Made by a program: the position numbers and the translations under genes. The notes under the pieces are model-generated. The model did not search any database and was not told the origin of the DNA. It saw nothing but the letters and a program-made list of their open reading frames with translations. A DNA stretch of 64,000 nucleotides. Origin: Deltaproteobacteria bacterium (GTDB lineage: Bacteria; Desulfobacterota; Syntrophorhabdia; Syntrophorhabdales; Syntrophorhabdaceae). Shown in pieces: positions 36,873 through 45,821 of this stretch (positions are counted from its first letter, which is position 1; each line of letters begins with the position of its first letter). The stretch is from assembly GCA_029777945.1 (NCBI GenBank), contig JAKORG010000036.1, positions 16,600 through 80,599 on the forward strand, read 5' to 3'.

Positions 36873-36907
36873 GGACATAAAAGGTTAGAATTTAGTCACC
36901 ATTTTAG

Positions 36908-36936
36908 CTGACACAGAGAAAGGGTTTATGTTAAAT
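36908..36936 (+). promoter_or_regulatory. Probable sigma-70-type promoter of gyrA
   Basis: CTGACA (36908-36913), a 17-base spacer and TTAAAT (36931-36936) lie 34 bp before the gyrA ATG and in front of its AGGAGG site. It is weaker than the divergent htpX promoter but correctly spaced. Confidence 0.5.
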
Positions 36937-36970
36937 TAATAAAAAACAAGGTGTTTAGGAGGCTTAAACA

Positions 36971-39388
36971 ATGCAACAATTAGTGATTACTGTTCCCATA
37001 GAAGAGGAGATGAAGAGGTCTTACCTTGATTATGCCATGAGCACCATAATAGGCAGGGCCTTACCCGATGTCCGGGATGGTTTAAAACCTGTACATAGAA
37101 GGATCCTCTATGCCATGTATGAACTTGGCAATACCCATGACAAACCGTATAAAAAATCAGCAAGGATAGTAGGTGATGTTATAGGTAAATTTCATCCCCA
37201 TGGAGACCAGGCAGTATATGATGCCATAACAAGGATGGTGCAGGATTTTTCACTCCGTTATCCTTTAATCGACGGTCAGGGCAATTTCGGTTCCATTGAC
37301 GGTGATGCACCGGCAGCCATGAGATATACAGAGATCAGGCTCTCAAGGATTGCCGAAGAACTTTTAAAAGACATTGAAAAAGAGACAGTTTTATTTAGAC
37401 CTAACTACGATGAATCCCTTGAAGAACCTGTGGTGCTTCCTTCAAAGATACCGAATCTCCTTATAAATGGTTCTTCTGGTATAGCTGTAGGTATGGCCAC
37501 AAACATCCCTCCCCATAATTTAGGTGAGGTAATCGATGCCATAATAGCAACAATTGACAACCCAGATATCAGTATTGATGAGTTATTAAATATCATCCCT
37601 GGCCCAGACTTTCCCACCCATGGCATAATCTATGGAAGAGAAGGTATAAGAGAGGCGTATACCACAGGAAAAGGTCACATCATTTTAAGGGCAAGGTGCG
37701 TAATAGAAAAACATAAAAAAGATGGAAGGGAAAGGATTGTTATAATAGAGATACCCTATCAGGTAAATAAGGCAAGACTTATCGAAAGTATTGTGGAGCT
37801 TGTAAATTCCAAAAGGATAGATGGCATCTCCAATATGAAGGACGAATCCAGTAGAGAGGGGATGAGGATTGTCATTGAATTAAAAAGGGGTGAGCTGGCA
37901 ACGCCGATTCTTAACAAACTATACAAACACACACAACTCCAGACTACCTTCGGGATCATATTTTTGACAATAGTAAATAACGAGCCAAGGGTATTAAACT
38001 TTAAAGGTATCATCAACGAATTTATAAAGTTTAGAAGAGAGATTGTTACAAAACGTTCCATATTCGAGTTAAATAAGGCATTAGAAAGACTCCATATACT
38101 CGAAGGGTTAAAGATTGCGTTAGACAACATCGACGAGGTGATAAGTCTGATTAAGGCATCAAAGACTACCCAAGAGGCAAAAACGAGCCTTATGGAGAGA
38201 TTTAGTCTCACGGAAAAGCAGGCAACAAACATCCTTGAAATGAGACTCCAGAGACTCACATCTTTAGAGCAGACAAAGATTATAGAAGAATTAAACGCCA
38301 CCGTGGAGGAGACAAAGAGATTAAGGACAATACTCGATGATGAAAGGGTTCTTCTCGGTATTGTTAAAAATGAACTTACGGAGATCAAGAAGAAATACGG
38401 AGATGAAAGGCTAACAGAGATAGTGGACGAACTTCCTGAGATTAGCATTGAAGACATGATAAAGGAAGAAGAGGTCGTTGTTACAATTACAAGCAAGGGT
38501 TATATAAAGAGAACACCCCTTGACCAGTATAAGCACCAGTTAAGAGGCGGTAAAGGAAAAACAGGGATTGTGGTAAGGGAAGAGGATGTTGTGGATCACC
38601 TGTATATTGCATCGACCCATTCTCATATCATCTTTTTTACAAACAGCGGAAAGGCCTATATGCTTAAAGTATACGCAATACCCGATGCACCTCTTACATC
38701 AAAGGGAAAACCTATTATTAATTTGATAAATATCGGGAAAGATGAAAAGATTACTGCAGTAACCCATGTAACAGAATTTTCTGAAGATAGATTTCTCTTT
38801 CTTATAACAAAAAAGGGCATTGTTAAAAAGATAAGCTTAGAAGAGCTTAAAAATTTAAGGGCAACAGGGATTAGGGTAATTAGCCTTCCAGAAGATGACA
38901 GCCTCGTAGAGGTTCTTGAAACAAACGGCGATAATGAGGTGATGCTGGGAACAAAAAAAGGCATGACCATTAGATTCAGCGAAAAAGAGATAAGACAGAT
39001 GGGAAGGCAGGCATACGGTGTAAGGGGTATTAGATTAAGGAATGCCGACGAGGTGGTCTCTGCAAAGGTTGTCTCAGAGGATTCACTGGTGTTTACTGTG
39101 ACAGAGAAAGGCTATGGTAAATGCTCTCCTTGTAGTGAATATAGAAGCCAGTCAAGGGGTGGGACTGGTATAATAAACGTAAGATGTAAGGAGAAAAACG
39201 GGGATGTAGTGCATATAAAACAGATAAACACAAAAGATGAGGTGATTCTCGTCACAGATACGGGCAGGACCATAAGATTCAATGCATCACACCTGCCGGT
39301 TCAAAAAAGGGGTGGGATTGGGGTTAAGCTTATGGATTTGAAAGAAGGCGAAAAGATAAGTGATGTGGCCATAGCAAGTGAGGATTAA
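36971..39388 (+). CDS. gyrA: DNA gyrase subunit A
   Basis: GyrA breaks and rejoins DNA during supercoiling. The 805-residue protein has the quinolone-resistance region and catalytic Tyr ('[20 protein letters not shown]', '[20 protein letters not shown]'). The long coiled coil runs to about residue 500, and the C-terminal six-bladed beta-pinwheel starts with the GyrA box '[10 protein letters not shown]', which separates it from ParC. The box differs from the common QRRGGRG by one Leu. An AGGAGG site precedes ATG 36971. gyrB is not beside it. It overlaps gpsA by about 10 bp if gpsA starts at GTG 39378. Confidence 0.97.
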   Translation: MQQLVITVPIEEEMKRSYLDYAMSTIIGRALPDVRDGLKPVHRRILYAMYELGNTHDKPYKKSARIVGDVIGKFHPHGDQAVYDAITRMVQDFSLRYPLIDGQGNFGSIDGDAPAAMRYTEIRLSRIAEELLKDIEKETVLFRPNYDESLEEPVVLPSKIPNLLINGSSGIAVGMATNIPPHNLGEVIDAIIATIDNPDISIDELLNIIPGPDFPTHGIIYGREGIREAYTTGKGHIILRARCVIEKHKKDGRERIVIIEIPYQVNKARLIESIVELVNSKRIDGISNMKDESSREGMRIVIELKRGELATPILNKLYKHTQLQTTFGIIFLTIVNNEPRVLNFKGIINEFIKFRREIVTKRSIFELNKALERLHILEGLKIALDNIDEVISLIKASKTTQEAKTSLMERFSLTEKQATNILEMRLQRLTSLEQTKIIEELNATVEETKRLRTILDDERVLLGIVKNELTEIKKKYGDERLTEIVDELPEISIEDMIKEEEVVVTITSKGYIKRTPLDQYKHQLRGGKGKTGIVVREEDVVDHLYIASTHSHIIFFTNSGKAYMLKVYAIPDAPLTSKGKPIINLINIGKDEKITAVTHVTEFSEDRFLFLITKKGIVKKISLEELKNLRATGIRVISLPEDDSLVEVLETNGDNEVMLGTKKGMTIRFSEKEIRQMGRQAYGVRGIRLRNADEVVSAKVVSEDSLVFTVTEKGYGKCSPCSEYRSQSRGGTGIINVRCKEKNGDVVHIKQINTKDEVILVTDTGRTIRFNASHLPVQKRGGIGVKLMDLKEGEKISDVAIASED

Positions 39389-40412
39389 AAAGTCTTTAAT
39401 GGATTCGTCTGGAAAAAACAAAAGGATCAGTGTTGTAGGCGCCGGTGCCTGGGGAACGGCATTTTCCATATATCTTGCAAGAAAGGGTTTTAATGTCCTT
39501 TTATGGGTTTACGAAAAAGAGCTTTGCAAGGTCTTAGAGGGTTATAGAGAAAACAGATATTATCTACCGGGGTTTATTTTACCCCGTGAAATAAACTGGA
39601 CAGATGCCTTAGAAGAAGTAGTGATTTTTTCAGATGATATAGTCATTGCAACCCCTTCTTTTGCATTGAGAGAAACGGTAAAACCTGTATCTGACAAATT
39701 TAAAGATAAAAGGATACTGATACTCACAAAGGGCATAGAGATAGAGACCCTAAAATTCATGAGTGATGTTGTCTATGAGTTATCAGGAAAAGATACAGAT
39801 ATAGCAGTTCTTTCAGGTCCTTCCTTTGCAAGGGAGGTGGCACAGGGGGAGTTCACATCCGTTGTTGTGGCATCTTTAAAAAAAGAGCTGTCCCTCTATT
39901 TTCAAAACCTCATACACGGTGATGATTTTAGGGTATATACAACAGACGATGTAATAGGGGTTGAATTGGGTGGCGCCATGAAAAATGTCATGGCAATAGG
40001 TGCCGGTATCATCGAAGGATTATCTTTAGGGACAAATGCTAAATCTGCTTTTATCACAAGGGCACTGGCCGAAATAAGAAGATTAGGCAAGGCACTGGGG
40101 GCAAGGGATTCTACTTTTATGGGTTTATCTGGAATGGGGGATTTGATATTAACATCCTACGGTGCATTGAGTAGGAATAGGGCATTCGGTATCGAACTGG
40201 CAAGGGGTAGGAACCCTATGGAGATAATATCAACCCAAAAGGCTGTAGTGGAAGGATATTTTGCGATAAAGGCCGTATATACATTATCGAGGAATATGGA
40301 AGTGGATATGCCTATCACTGAAGAGCTTTTTAGAATCGTCTATGAAAAGAAAAACATCTTTGATTCCATAAAGGATATAAAGGCCAGGGGATTAAAAGAA
40401 GAAGATGAATGA
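39378..40412 (+). CDS. gpsA: Glycerol-3-phosphate dehydrogenase [NAD(P)+]
   Basis: GpsA reduces dihydroxyacetone phosphate to sn-glycerol-3-phosphate for phospholipid synthesis. The protein shows the dinucleotide loop '[20 protein letters not shown]', '[18 protein letters not shown]', '[20 protein letters not shown]', the catalytic Lys in '[20 protein letters not shown]' and '[20 protein letters not shown]'. The start may be GTG 39378, inside the gyrA end, or ATG 39399, which removes seven residues and still leaves the whole fold. It overlaps the next gene by 4 bp. The product is soluble and 337-344 residues, the normal size. Confidence 0.96.
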   Translation: MRIKKSLMDSSGKNKRISVVGAGAWGTAFSIYLARKGFNVLLWVYEKELCKVLEGYRENRYYLPGFILPREINWTDALEEVVIFSDDIVIATPSFALRETVKPVSDKFKDKRILILTKGIEIETLKFMSDVVYELSGKDTDIAVLSGPSFAREVAQGEFTSVVVASLKKELSLYFQNLIHGDDFRVYTTDDVIGVELGGAMKNVMAIGAGIIEGLSLGTNAKSAFITRALAEIRRLGKALGARDSTFMGLSGMGDLILTSYGALSRNRAFGIELARGRNPMEIISTQKAVVEGYFAIKAVYTLSRNMEVDMPITEELFRIVYEKKNIFDSIKDIKARGLKEEDE

Positions 40413-40939
40413 TAAAAAATAAAGGGGGGCATATGGATTTAAGGATATTCGACACAATGGATGAGGTCAAGCTAAAAAGTTATATTGAATTTCTGCTATG
40501 GCACTACAGGGTAGTAGATGCCTTTTGGTTTATATATGTGGCAGAGAGATTTGGACAAGAGGTGGCAGAGAGAATAAACGAACAGGTATGGGGCAGGGTG
40601 CCTAAAATGGCAGCCCGTGATTTGATTAAAAGATTTAATATAAAAGAAAAGGGGCTTAGAGGTTTTGTAGAGATGCTCAAATATTTTCCATGGACCATTA
40701 TCGTTGAATATGAGATATTAGAAAAGAACGATGAGGTCATTATCACTGTTTCCCATTGTCCAACACAGGAATCAAGGTTAAAAAAAGGTCTTGGAGAGTT
40801 CGTTTGCAAGGAGATGCACAGGGGAGAATTTATCGCCCTTGCAAAAGAAATCGACCCCAATATAAAGGTAGAGTGCTTATTTGCACCTCCCGATGAACAC
40901 CCACAGGATATGTTTTGTAAATGGCGTTTTACTATATAA
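40409..40939 (+). CDS. DUF6125-like protein of unknown function
   Basis: This 176-residue soluble protein contains '[20 protein letters not shown]' and '[20 protein letters not shown]' near the front and several cysteines in the second half ('[14 protein letters not shown]', '[11 protein letters not shown]', '[10 protein letters not shown]', 'DMFCKWRF') that could bind a metal or cluster. It resembles DUF6125 and related proteins of anaerobic Deltaproteobacteria, but I am only moderately sure of the family. ATG 40409 overlaps the gpsA stop; an ATG at 40433 behind GGGGGG is also possible. Function unknown. Confidence 0.7.
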   Translation: MIKNKGGHMDLRIFDTMDEVKLKSYIEFLLWHYRVVDAFWFIYVAERFGQEVAERINEQVWGRVPKMAARDLIKRFNIKEKGLRGFVEMLKYFPWTIIVEYEILEKNDEVIITVSHCPTQESRLKKGLGEFVCKEMHRGEFIALAKEIDPNIKVECLFAPPDEHPQDMFCKWRFTI

Positions 40940-40993
40940 GGCCGTTATAATCTTTACACTACAAAATTTTTTTAATTTTATGACCTAAATTGA

Positions 40994-41005
40994 TTTTGCA
41001 CCCTT
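40994..41005. repeat. 12-bp inverted repeat, left copy, flanking the membrane protein-decarboxylase-SDR set
   Basis: TTTTGCACCCTT here recurs exactly, in opposite orientation, as AAGGGTGCAAAA at 43943-43954. The two copies enclose the three-gene minus-strand unit 41060-43880. Confidence 0.45.
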
Positions 41006-41059
41006 CTTTCAAATCACCCTTGTTTTTTTATACTCCACAAATGTTACTTTTGCATCTTT

Positions 41060-41866
41060 TTAGATAGCAGCCTTCCCGCTTTTTCTTTGCCTGGCCACAT
41101 TTAAAAGATATTCATCCATCCCCCTGGCGACCTCAGGACGAAAGGCATTTATGGCGCCTTCCCTGTCAGGGTCAGTAACAATGATGACCCTCTCGTTTTC
41201 TGCCAGTCCTTTTAAGATACCCCGGGCAGACTCTTCTGGGGTTATTGCCGATTCAGGAGGCCCACCTGCCTTATCCCAGATAGGTGTGGCAACAGTTCCG
41301 GGTATCACAGTGGAGAAACGGATGTTTTCATCCCAGAACTCATAACGCAGAGAACCAGTAAGCCCAACGAGGGCTGATTTTGTTGCACTGTACATACTCT
41401 GAAACGCCATTGGTGCAAAGACTATTCCCGAGGCGGTATTTGCTATATGCCCACCACCCTGGCCGCGCATGATAGGAAGCACTGCCTGAATCCCGTATAG
41501 GGCGCCATAGAAATTCACATCAAAGGCAAATTTCCAGTCCTCATCTGTTGTTTCATCAAAGGGTTTCACCAGTCCAAGACCAGCGTTGTTGAAAAGGAGA
41601 TCAATCCTGCCTGAGCCAAATTCCGCTGCCTTTTCAATCATGGAAAAGACACTCTCCTTCTTTGTCACATCCGTCTGGATTCCCAGCACCTTACCAGGAT
41701 ATATATCATTGAGTCTCTTTGTTTCTGCTTTCAACTTCTCGGCGTTTAAATCTGCCATAATCACTGCCTTTGCACCTAATGACAGAAGCATCTCGCACAG
41801 GGCAAGACCTATGCCTGATGCGCCGCCTGTGACCACACCAACCTTATTTTCATAATATTCTTTCAT
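41060..41866 (-). CDS. Short-chain dehydrogenase/reductase
   Basis: This 268-residue classical SDR has the cofactor loop 'VGVVTGGASGIGLALCEMLL' (TGGxxGIG, residues 9-28), 'LLFNNAGLG' (NNAG), the catalytic Ser in 'GHIANTASGIVFAPM', and Tyr/Lys in 'MYSATKSALVG' (YxxxK). The Asp after beta-2 ('VIMADLNAEK') favours NAD over NADP. The substrate is unknown. It is the last gene of a three-gene set with an acetoacetate decarboxylase-like protein, so a role in ketone or beta-keto acid turnover is plausible but unproven. Confidence 0.88.
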   Translation of the reverse strand: MKEYYENKVGVVTGGASGIGLALCEMLLSLGAKAVIMADLNAEKLKAETKRLNDIYPGKVLGIQTDVTKKESVFSMIEKAAEFGSGRIDLLFNNAGLGLVKPFDETTDEDWKFAFDVNFYGALYGIQAVLPIMRGQGGGHIANTASGIVFAPMAFQSMYSATKSALVGLTGSLRYEFWDENIRFSTVIPGTVATPIWDKAGGPPESAITPEESARGILKGLAENERVIIVTDPDREGAINAFRPEVARGMDEYLLNVARQRKSGKAAI

Positions 41867-41900
41867 GTGTTCATCCTCCCTTATGGGTTTTTAATATATG

Positions 41901-42686
41901 CTAACTGAGAACGCGTCCACGCTGTTCCATCAGTATGGCCCTGCCTTTTGTCATAATGACAGGGGCCATCTCTATAACGGGCAATTCTGCCAGGGCATTT
42001 ATGATATGAAATTGCATTGGGTTCTGGTCCCATCTCATTTCGGTCCATTTTATTGTGCCGCTACCCATCCAGGCGAACTCAGGCTCACTGCGCATTGGGA
42101 ATAGGATGGGCTGATTTAGATCCGCTCCCGGTCCTCCCACCTTTGGAATGTAGCGCCATCCAATGGAGTTGATATCCATGGTGAGTGCCTTTATTTCATC
42201 TTTTTCCATGGCCTTAGGGTTTCTCATCTCTAACTGGAGGAATGTGTTCCCTTCGTAGCTTAACCATGTGCGGTATGTGTTGGCAAAGATGTGCAGGTCT
42301 TCAATATCGGCATATATCTTAGGCATACCCATCATGTTCCCCGTTAAAATCGGGGTGGTCTTATTCTCCCAGATTACAAGGACAAATACACCATCGAGTG
42401 TATCTTTTTGGCCTTTAAAAACAACAGGTGCCCCGAATGTAACGAGATTGTAGTATGACCCTGCCATCCATTCCACTTCCCGGCACTGCTGGTACTGGAT
42501 GGTGAGTTCCGGTTTTGTAAGTTCAAGGCCCTCGGGGATATAATTGGACAGCATATCACCGTCAGTCACAAAGGTAAAAATAAGACTCGTTACATCGTTA
42601 TAGACTGCCCTGGCTTCTTTATCAAAGGGCGATCCGCCAAAGTGGGCAGGCATCCTATAACACATTCCATCTTTAAATTTAAACAT
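41901..42686 (-). CDS. Acetoacetate decarboxylase-like protein
   Basis: This 261-residue protein of the acetoacetate decarboxylase (ADC) fold shows 'YRMPAHFGGSPFDKEARAVY' at the N-terminus, 'YIPEGLELTKPELTIQYQQC' and 'IWENKTTPILTGNMMGMPKI'. In true ADC a Lys after a Glu-rich loop forms the Schiff base; here 'GNMMGMPKIYADIE' places K at the equivalent site, which fits, but some relatives use the fold for other reactions. It lies between the duplicated membrane protein (15 bp upstream) and the SDR (34 bp downstream). It ends at TAG. Confidence 0.85.
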   Translation of the reverse strand: MFKFKDGMCYRMPAHFGGSPFDKEARAVYNDVTSLIFTFVTDGDMLSNYIPEGLELTKPELTIQYQQCREVEWMAGSYYNLVTFGAPVVFKGQKDTLDGVFVLVIWENKTTPILTGNMMGMPKIYADIEDLHIFANTYRTWLSYEGNTFLQLEMRNPKAMEKDEIKALTMDINSIGWRYIPKVGGPGADLNQPILFPMRSEPEFAWMGSGTIKWTEMRWDQNPMQFHIINALAELPVIEMAPVIMTKGRAILMEQRGRVLS

Positions 42687-42701
42687 AGTCTCCTCCTTGA
42701 T

Positions 42702-43880
42702 TTATTTTTCCATACCTGCCCTCATCTTATCCAGTTTCACTAAAATACTAAGTAGATACAGAAGGACACAGCCGTTTGCAGCGAGAATCACACCTATTGC
42801 CAGGCCGTGGATAAGATTAGGGATAAGCATTGATACGCCGAACATGATGCCAAGCAGGTTTAAGATAAGCTGTGTTACAGAAAGATGAATAAGTATAGGA
42901 GGGATGGACAGGGCAATTCCTTCTTTTTGTAGAAGGCGTTGCATCCCGATTTTAATTATTGAAATGATACCGCCGGCGATGTTTAGCACACCAACGAGGA
43001 TTGTCAAAGGTGACAGTAGAATATCCGGTATGATACATGAGACAATACCCAAAGCAGCAAAAAAAAGACCAAAGGCAATAATTAGCCATGAACGGGGAAA
43101 GGCGCCTATTGGTGTGCCTCCAGATGCAAGCATCTGAAAGGCAAATATTACCATGAGAAGGCCAAGCTGGGCACTTTTTGAAAAGGGCAGTAACCCCAGA
43201 CTAACAGGGACGAGAAGAATACCTAAAATCACCATGAATACACCCATAAGTATTAGCATTGCCTGATCCGTGGAAATTACTATAGTACTTTCAGGCTTTA
43301 TCTTTACGGGGTATCTGCCATATATCTTCCAGAGGACCCCTGATAGATAAAGGATTGCCATGCCGAAAAGACATAAAATAACACCTATCACAGGTGTAGA
43401 AAAAAGGCCCTGTTGTAATAAAATAACGCCTGTAAGCATAGAGAAAACATAGGTCAAGCCGCATCCGTGAATTAGATGCCAGAATATCCCCCCTTTTGCT
43501 GCCCAGCTCCGCAACCTTTCTTTTTCGAGACACATCTTAAGAAAAAGAAAAAGACCGCCCGGGCCAAAAGAGATAAAGAGTAAAATTCTGGGAAAAGGGC
43601 TGACAGATGGAATAAAGGAAGTTACCATGCCTGCGACTGCAATCAAAACACCCGTTACAAAAAGAGGGATTGATCTGGACATATCGCCAAAAGGTGTTTT
43701 CCCAAGCATCATCATCTGCAGGGAAAATATAATGATGAGCAATCCAAAAAGACCGTTTTCGTAATAGGGAATAAAACCGTAATGGACAGGGAAGAGTAAA
43801 ATTCCGGAGATGAGCAAAGCCATTCCGCCGATAATCAGGATAACCACCTCAAGGGGAAGGCCTGCCTCTTTTAATAACAC
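42702..43880 (-). CDS. Integral membrane protein made of two tandem homologous halves
   Basis: This 392-residue, very hydrophobic protein has about ten or more membrane spans. Residues 15-190 and 208-385 are copies of each other: 'SGILLFPVHYGFIPYYENGL' with 'LGILLVPVSLGLLPFSKSAQ', 'LLIIIFSLQMMMLGKTPFGD' with 'LLMVIFAFQMLASGGTPIGA', and 'TSFIPSV' with 'SCIIPDI'. The fold loosely recalls HdeD-type membrane proteins, but I do not place it in a family. It is the first gene of the unit with the decarboxylase and SDR, behind a palindromic upstream region, and might move the compound those enzymes handle. Confidence 0.75.
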   Translation of the reverse strand: MLLKEAGLPLEVVILIIGGMALLISGILLFPVHYGFIPYYENGLFGLLIIIFSLQMMMLGKTPFGDMSRSIPLFVTGVLIAVAGMVTSFIPSVSPFPRILLFISFGPGGLFLFLKMCLEKERLRSWAAKGGIFWHLIHGCGLTYVFSMLTGVILLQQGLFSTPVIGVILCLFGMAILYLSGVLWKIYGRYPVKIKPESTIVISTDQAMLILMGVFMVILGILLVPVSLGLLPFSKSAQLGLLMVIFAFQMLASGGTPIGAFPRSWLIIAFGLFFAALGIVSCIIPDILLSPLTILVGVLNIAGGIISIIKIGMQRLLQKEGIALSIPPILIHLSVTQLILNLLGIMFGVSMLIPNLIHGLAIGVILAANGCVLLYLLSILVKLDKMRAGMEK

Positions 43881-43929
43881 TATCTATCCTTGATGTTGCC
43901 TTCGGATACTGGTCATCATCGTATTATCC

Positions 43930-43954
43930 TTTTGCATCTCCCAAGGGTGCAAAA
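43930..43954. repeat. Upstream palindrome and right copy of the 12-bp flanking repeat
   Basis: TTTTGCA (43930-43936) and TGCAAAA (43948-43954) are 7-base inverted arms around an 11-base centre, about 50 bp upstream of the minus-strand gene starting at 43880. This suits an operator. Bases 43943-43954 are also the inverted match to 40994-41005. Confidence 0.45.
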
Positions 43955-44067
43955 TACTTTGTATAAAATATTATTAAAACATTTAAATTAATCCATTTTG
44001 TCTTAACTATTAGGTTAATTCTGCTATTTTAGTTTTGTTGATGATAAATGTCAATAAATTAAACATA

Positions 44068-44365
44068 TGACCCATGATGAATTTAATAGACACCAAAGTT
44101 ATAAATTAATACACTAATAACGGAGGTGTCATAATGGATATAATTCCAAAGGCAGTATTATTAGTTAGTTTAAGAGAGAAGCAACAAAAATGAATAGATA
44201 AGATGAAATATCCATTTATTTAAAAGGAAAAGGGGCAATCAAAGACATTGCCTAACGAGACAAACGAGATAAACCAGATAAACGAGATAGACGAAATAGA
44301 AGAGACAGACAATGCGTGAGTTAGCATGAGTAAAGTTCCGTGTCTATTATTGGCATCAGGGGGCA
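44068..44365 (+). mobile_element. IS3-family-derived relic with both ends (MITE-like), copy 1
   Basis: This 298-bp element fills the largest intergenic gap (43881-44528). Its left end, 44068-44094 (TGACCC...TAGACACC), looks like an IS3-family terminal repeat. The right end, 44339-44365 (GTGTCTATTA...CATCAGGGGGCA), is its imperfect inverse. Just inside the left end an ATG at 44134 starts an orfA-like frame ('MDIIPKAV', stop at 44193) that soon degenerates. A 9-bp tandem array occupies the middle. I see no clear target duplication. A second copy of the left part lies at 63201. The remaining bases to 44528 hold no gene that I can support. Confidence 0.7.
44255..44308 (+). repeat. 9-bp tandem array, about 6 units (consensus ACGAGATAA)
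   Basis: Six consecutive 9-base units (ACGAGACAA, ACGAGATAA, ACCAGATAA, ACGAGATAG, ACGAAATAG, AAGAGACAG) lie inside the IS3 relic. The same unit forms an 11-copy array at 63383-63481. Confidence 0.85.
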
Positions 44366-44528
44366 GGCTCCTTCCTTATGGCAAATCGCGCACTTCACTG
44401 GACAATAACTGTGAATCTGTGAGGAAATAGAAGTCATAATGATGTAATAATCTTTGGTAGCAGCCATATAACTATGAGGAAAAAGAAGGAATGGGGGATT
44501 GACAAATGTGACAATATTTGAATAGCTT

Positions 44529-45821
44529 TTAAAGCTGAATAGCCTCAAGCCAATCTTTGATAGATTTCAATGCATTTTCAATGACTTTATACTTTTTTCT
44601 CTTGTTATAATCCTTCAGAACACCAAAATTTATATTCATAGGCTGAAATTCCTTTTTTTCAGTGGTGATATATTCAAGGAGTGCGCCTATGCATGTCTCT
44701 GGAGGGGGTGGAATAAACCTTATACCCTTTACAAAGCAAAGAGCAGAAAGGCCTGCCAAAAGCCCCATGGCAGCTGATTCACAGTAACCTTCAACCCCGG
44801 TTATTTGACCTGCAAAAAACACCTGATTATTTTTCTTAAGCTGTAAACTTTTATTTAAAAGTTCAGGTGATTTTATGTATGTATTCCTGTGGATGCTCCC
44901 GTATCTTAAAAATTTTGCATTTTTTAAAGCAGGTATGAGCCTAAAAACCCTTTCCTGTTCTTTATACTTTAATTTTGTTTGAAACCCCACCATGTTAAAC
45001 ATTTTTCCCTGGGCATCCTCTCTTCTTAATTGAACAACGGCAAAGGGCTCTTTTCCTGTTCTTTTATCTATTATGCCAACAGGCTTCATGGGGCCAAAGA
45101 GAAGGGTCATCTTTCCCCTAAGTGCCATAACTTCAATAGGTAGACATCCTTCAAAGTAAGAAATATCTTGTTCAAAATCTCTGGGTAAAACTGTTTCAGC
45201 CCTTATAAGTTCACTAAAAAATCTATCGTATTCCTCAACTGTTAATGGACAATTTAAATAGTCATCTGATTCATTCTTGTATCTTGAGGCGAAAAAGGCA
45301 AGATTAAAATCAATAGAATCACCTTCTATAATAGGCGATATGGCGTCATAAAAGAAAAGATTATCCCTTCCAGTAAGCTCTATTATCTTTTCTGTTAAGG
45401 CACTGCTTGTAAGGGGACCTGTGGCAATAATCACAGGACCAGAAGGTATTTCTTTGATCTCTTGTCTTATTACATCAATCATTGGATTTTTTTCTATTAT
45501 GTCTGTGATATATCGGGAGAATCTCTCCCTGTCCACAACAAGGGCCTTGCCCCCAGGTATAGAGTTCATATCAGCGGCCTTAATTATAATAGAATCGAGT
45601 ATTCTCATCTCTTCTTTAAGTAGGCCATGGGCATTTTTTAGTTCATTCGACTTTAAAGAGTTACTGCATACAAGCTCAGAAAGCATTGATGTCTTGTGGG
45701 CCGGTGTTGGAACATGGGGCCTCATCTCGAAAATTATGGCTTTATATCCCCTTTTTGCTATCTGATAGGCAGCCTCCACCCCTGCAAGACCACCGCCTAT
45801 GATTTTGATTTCCATCCACAA
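44529..45821 (-). CDS. trmFO: Methylenetetrahydrofolate-tRNA-(uracil-5-)-methyltransferase TrmFO
   Basis: TrmFO makes 5-methyluridine at tRNA position 54 using methylene-THF and FADH2. The protein has the FAD loop 'IKIIGGGLAGVEAAYQIAKR', 'KTSMLSELVCSNSLKSNELK' with a conserved Cys, 'AHGLLKEEMRILDSIIIKAA', 'PGGKALVVDRERFSRYI' and 'NQVFFAGQITGVEGYCESAA' near the end. ATG 45821 gives 430 residues; ATG 45815 ('MEIKIIGGG') is a tidier start. It overlaps the end of topA by 19-25 bp. The topA-trmFO pairing is common in Deltaproteobacteria and Firmicutes. Confidence 0.96.
   Translation of the reverse strand: MWMEIKIIGGGLAGVEAAYQIAKRGYKAIIFEMRPHVPTPAHKTSMLSELVCSNSLKSNELKNAHGLLKEEMRILDSIIIKAADMNSIPGGKALVVDRERFSRYITDIIEKNPMIDVIRQEIKEIPSGPVIIATGPLTSSALTEKIIELTGRDNLFFYDAISPIIEGDSIDFNLAFFASRYKNESDDYLNCPLTVEEYDRFFSELIRAETVLPRDFEQDISYFEGCLPIEVMALRGKMTLLFGPMKPVGIIDKRTGKEPFAVVQLRREDAQGKMFNMVGFQTKLKYKEQERVFRLIPALKNAKFLRYGSIHRNTYIKSPELLNKSLQLKKNNQVFFAGQITGVEGYCESAAMGLLAGLSALCFVKGIRFIPPPPETCIGALLEYITTEKKEFQPMNINFGVLKDYNKRKKYKVIENALKSIKDWLEAIQL

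Noticed and set aside
37759..38496. Long minus-strand frame inside gyrA
   Set aside because: gyrA is certain on the plus strand; the Ser/Leu-rich antisense frame is a codon-bias shadow.
44321..44548. 75-residue minus-strand open frame with several cysteines next to trmFO
   Set aside because: It overlaps the right end of the IS3 relic, has no family match or ribosome site, and its composition is consistent with chance.
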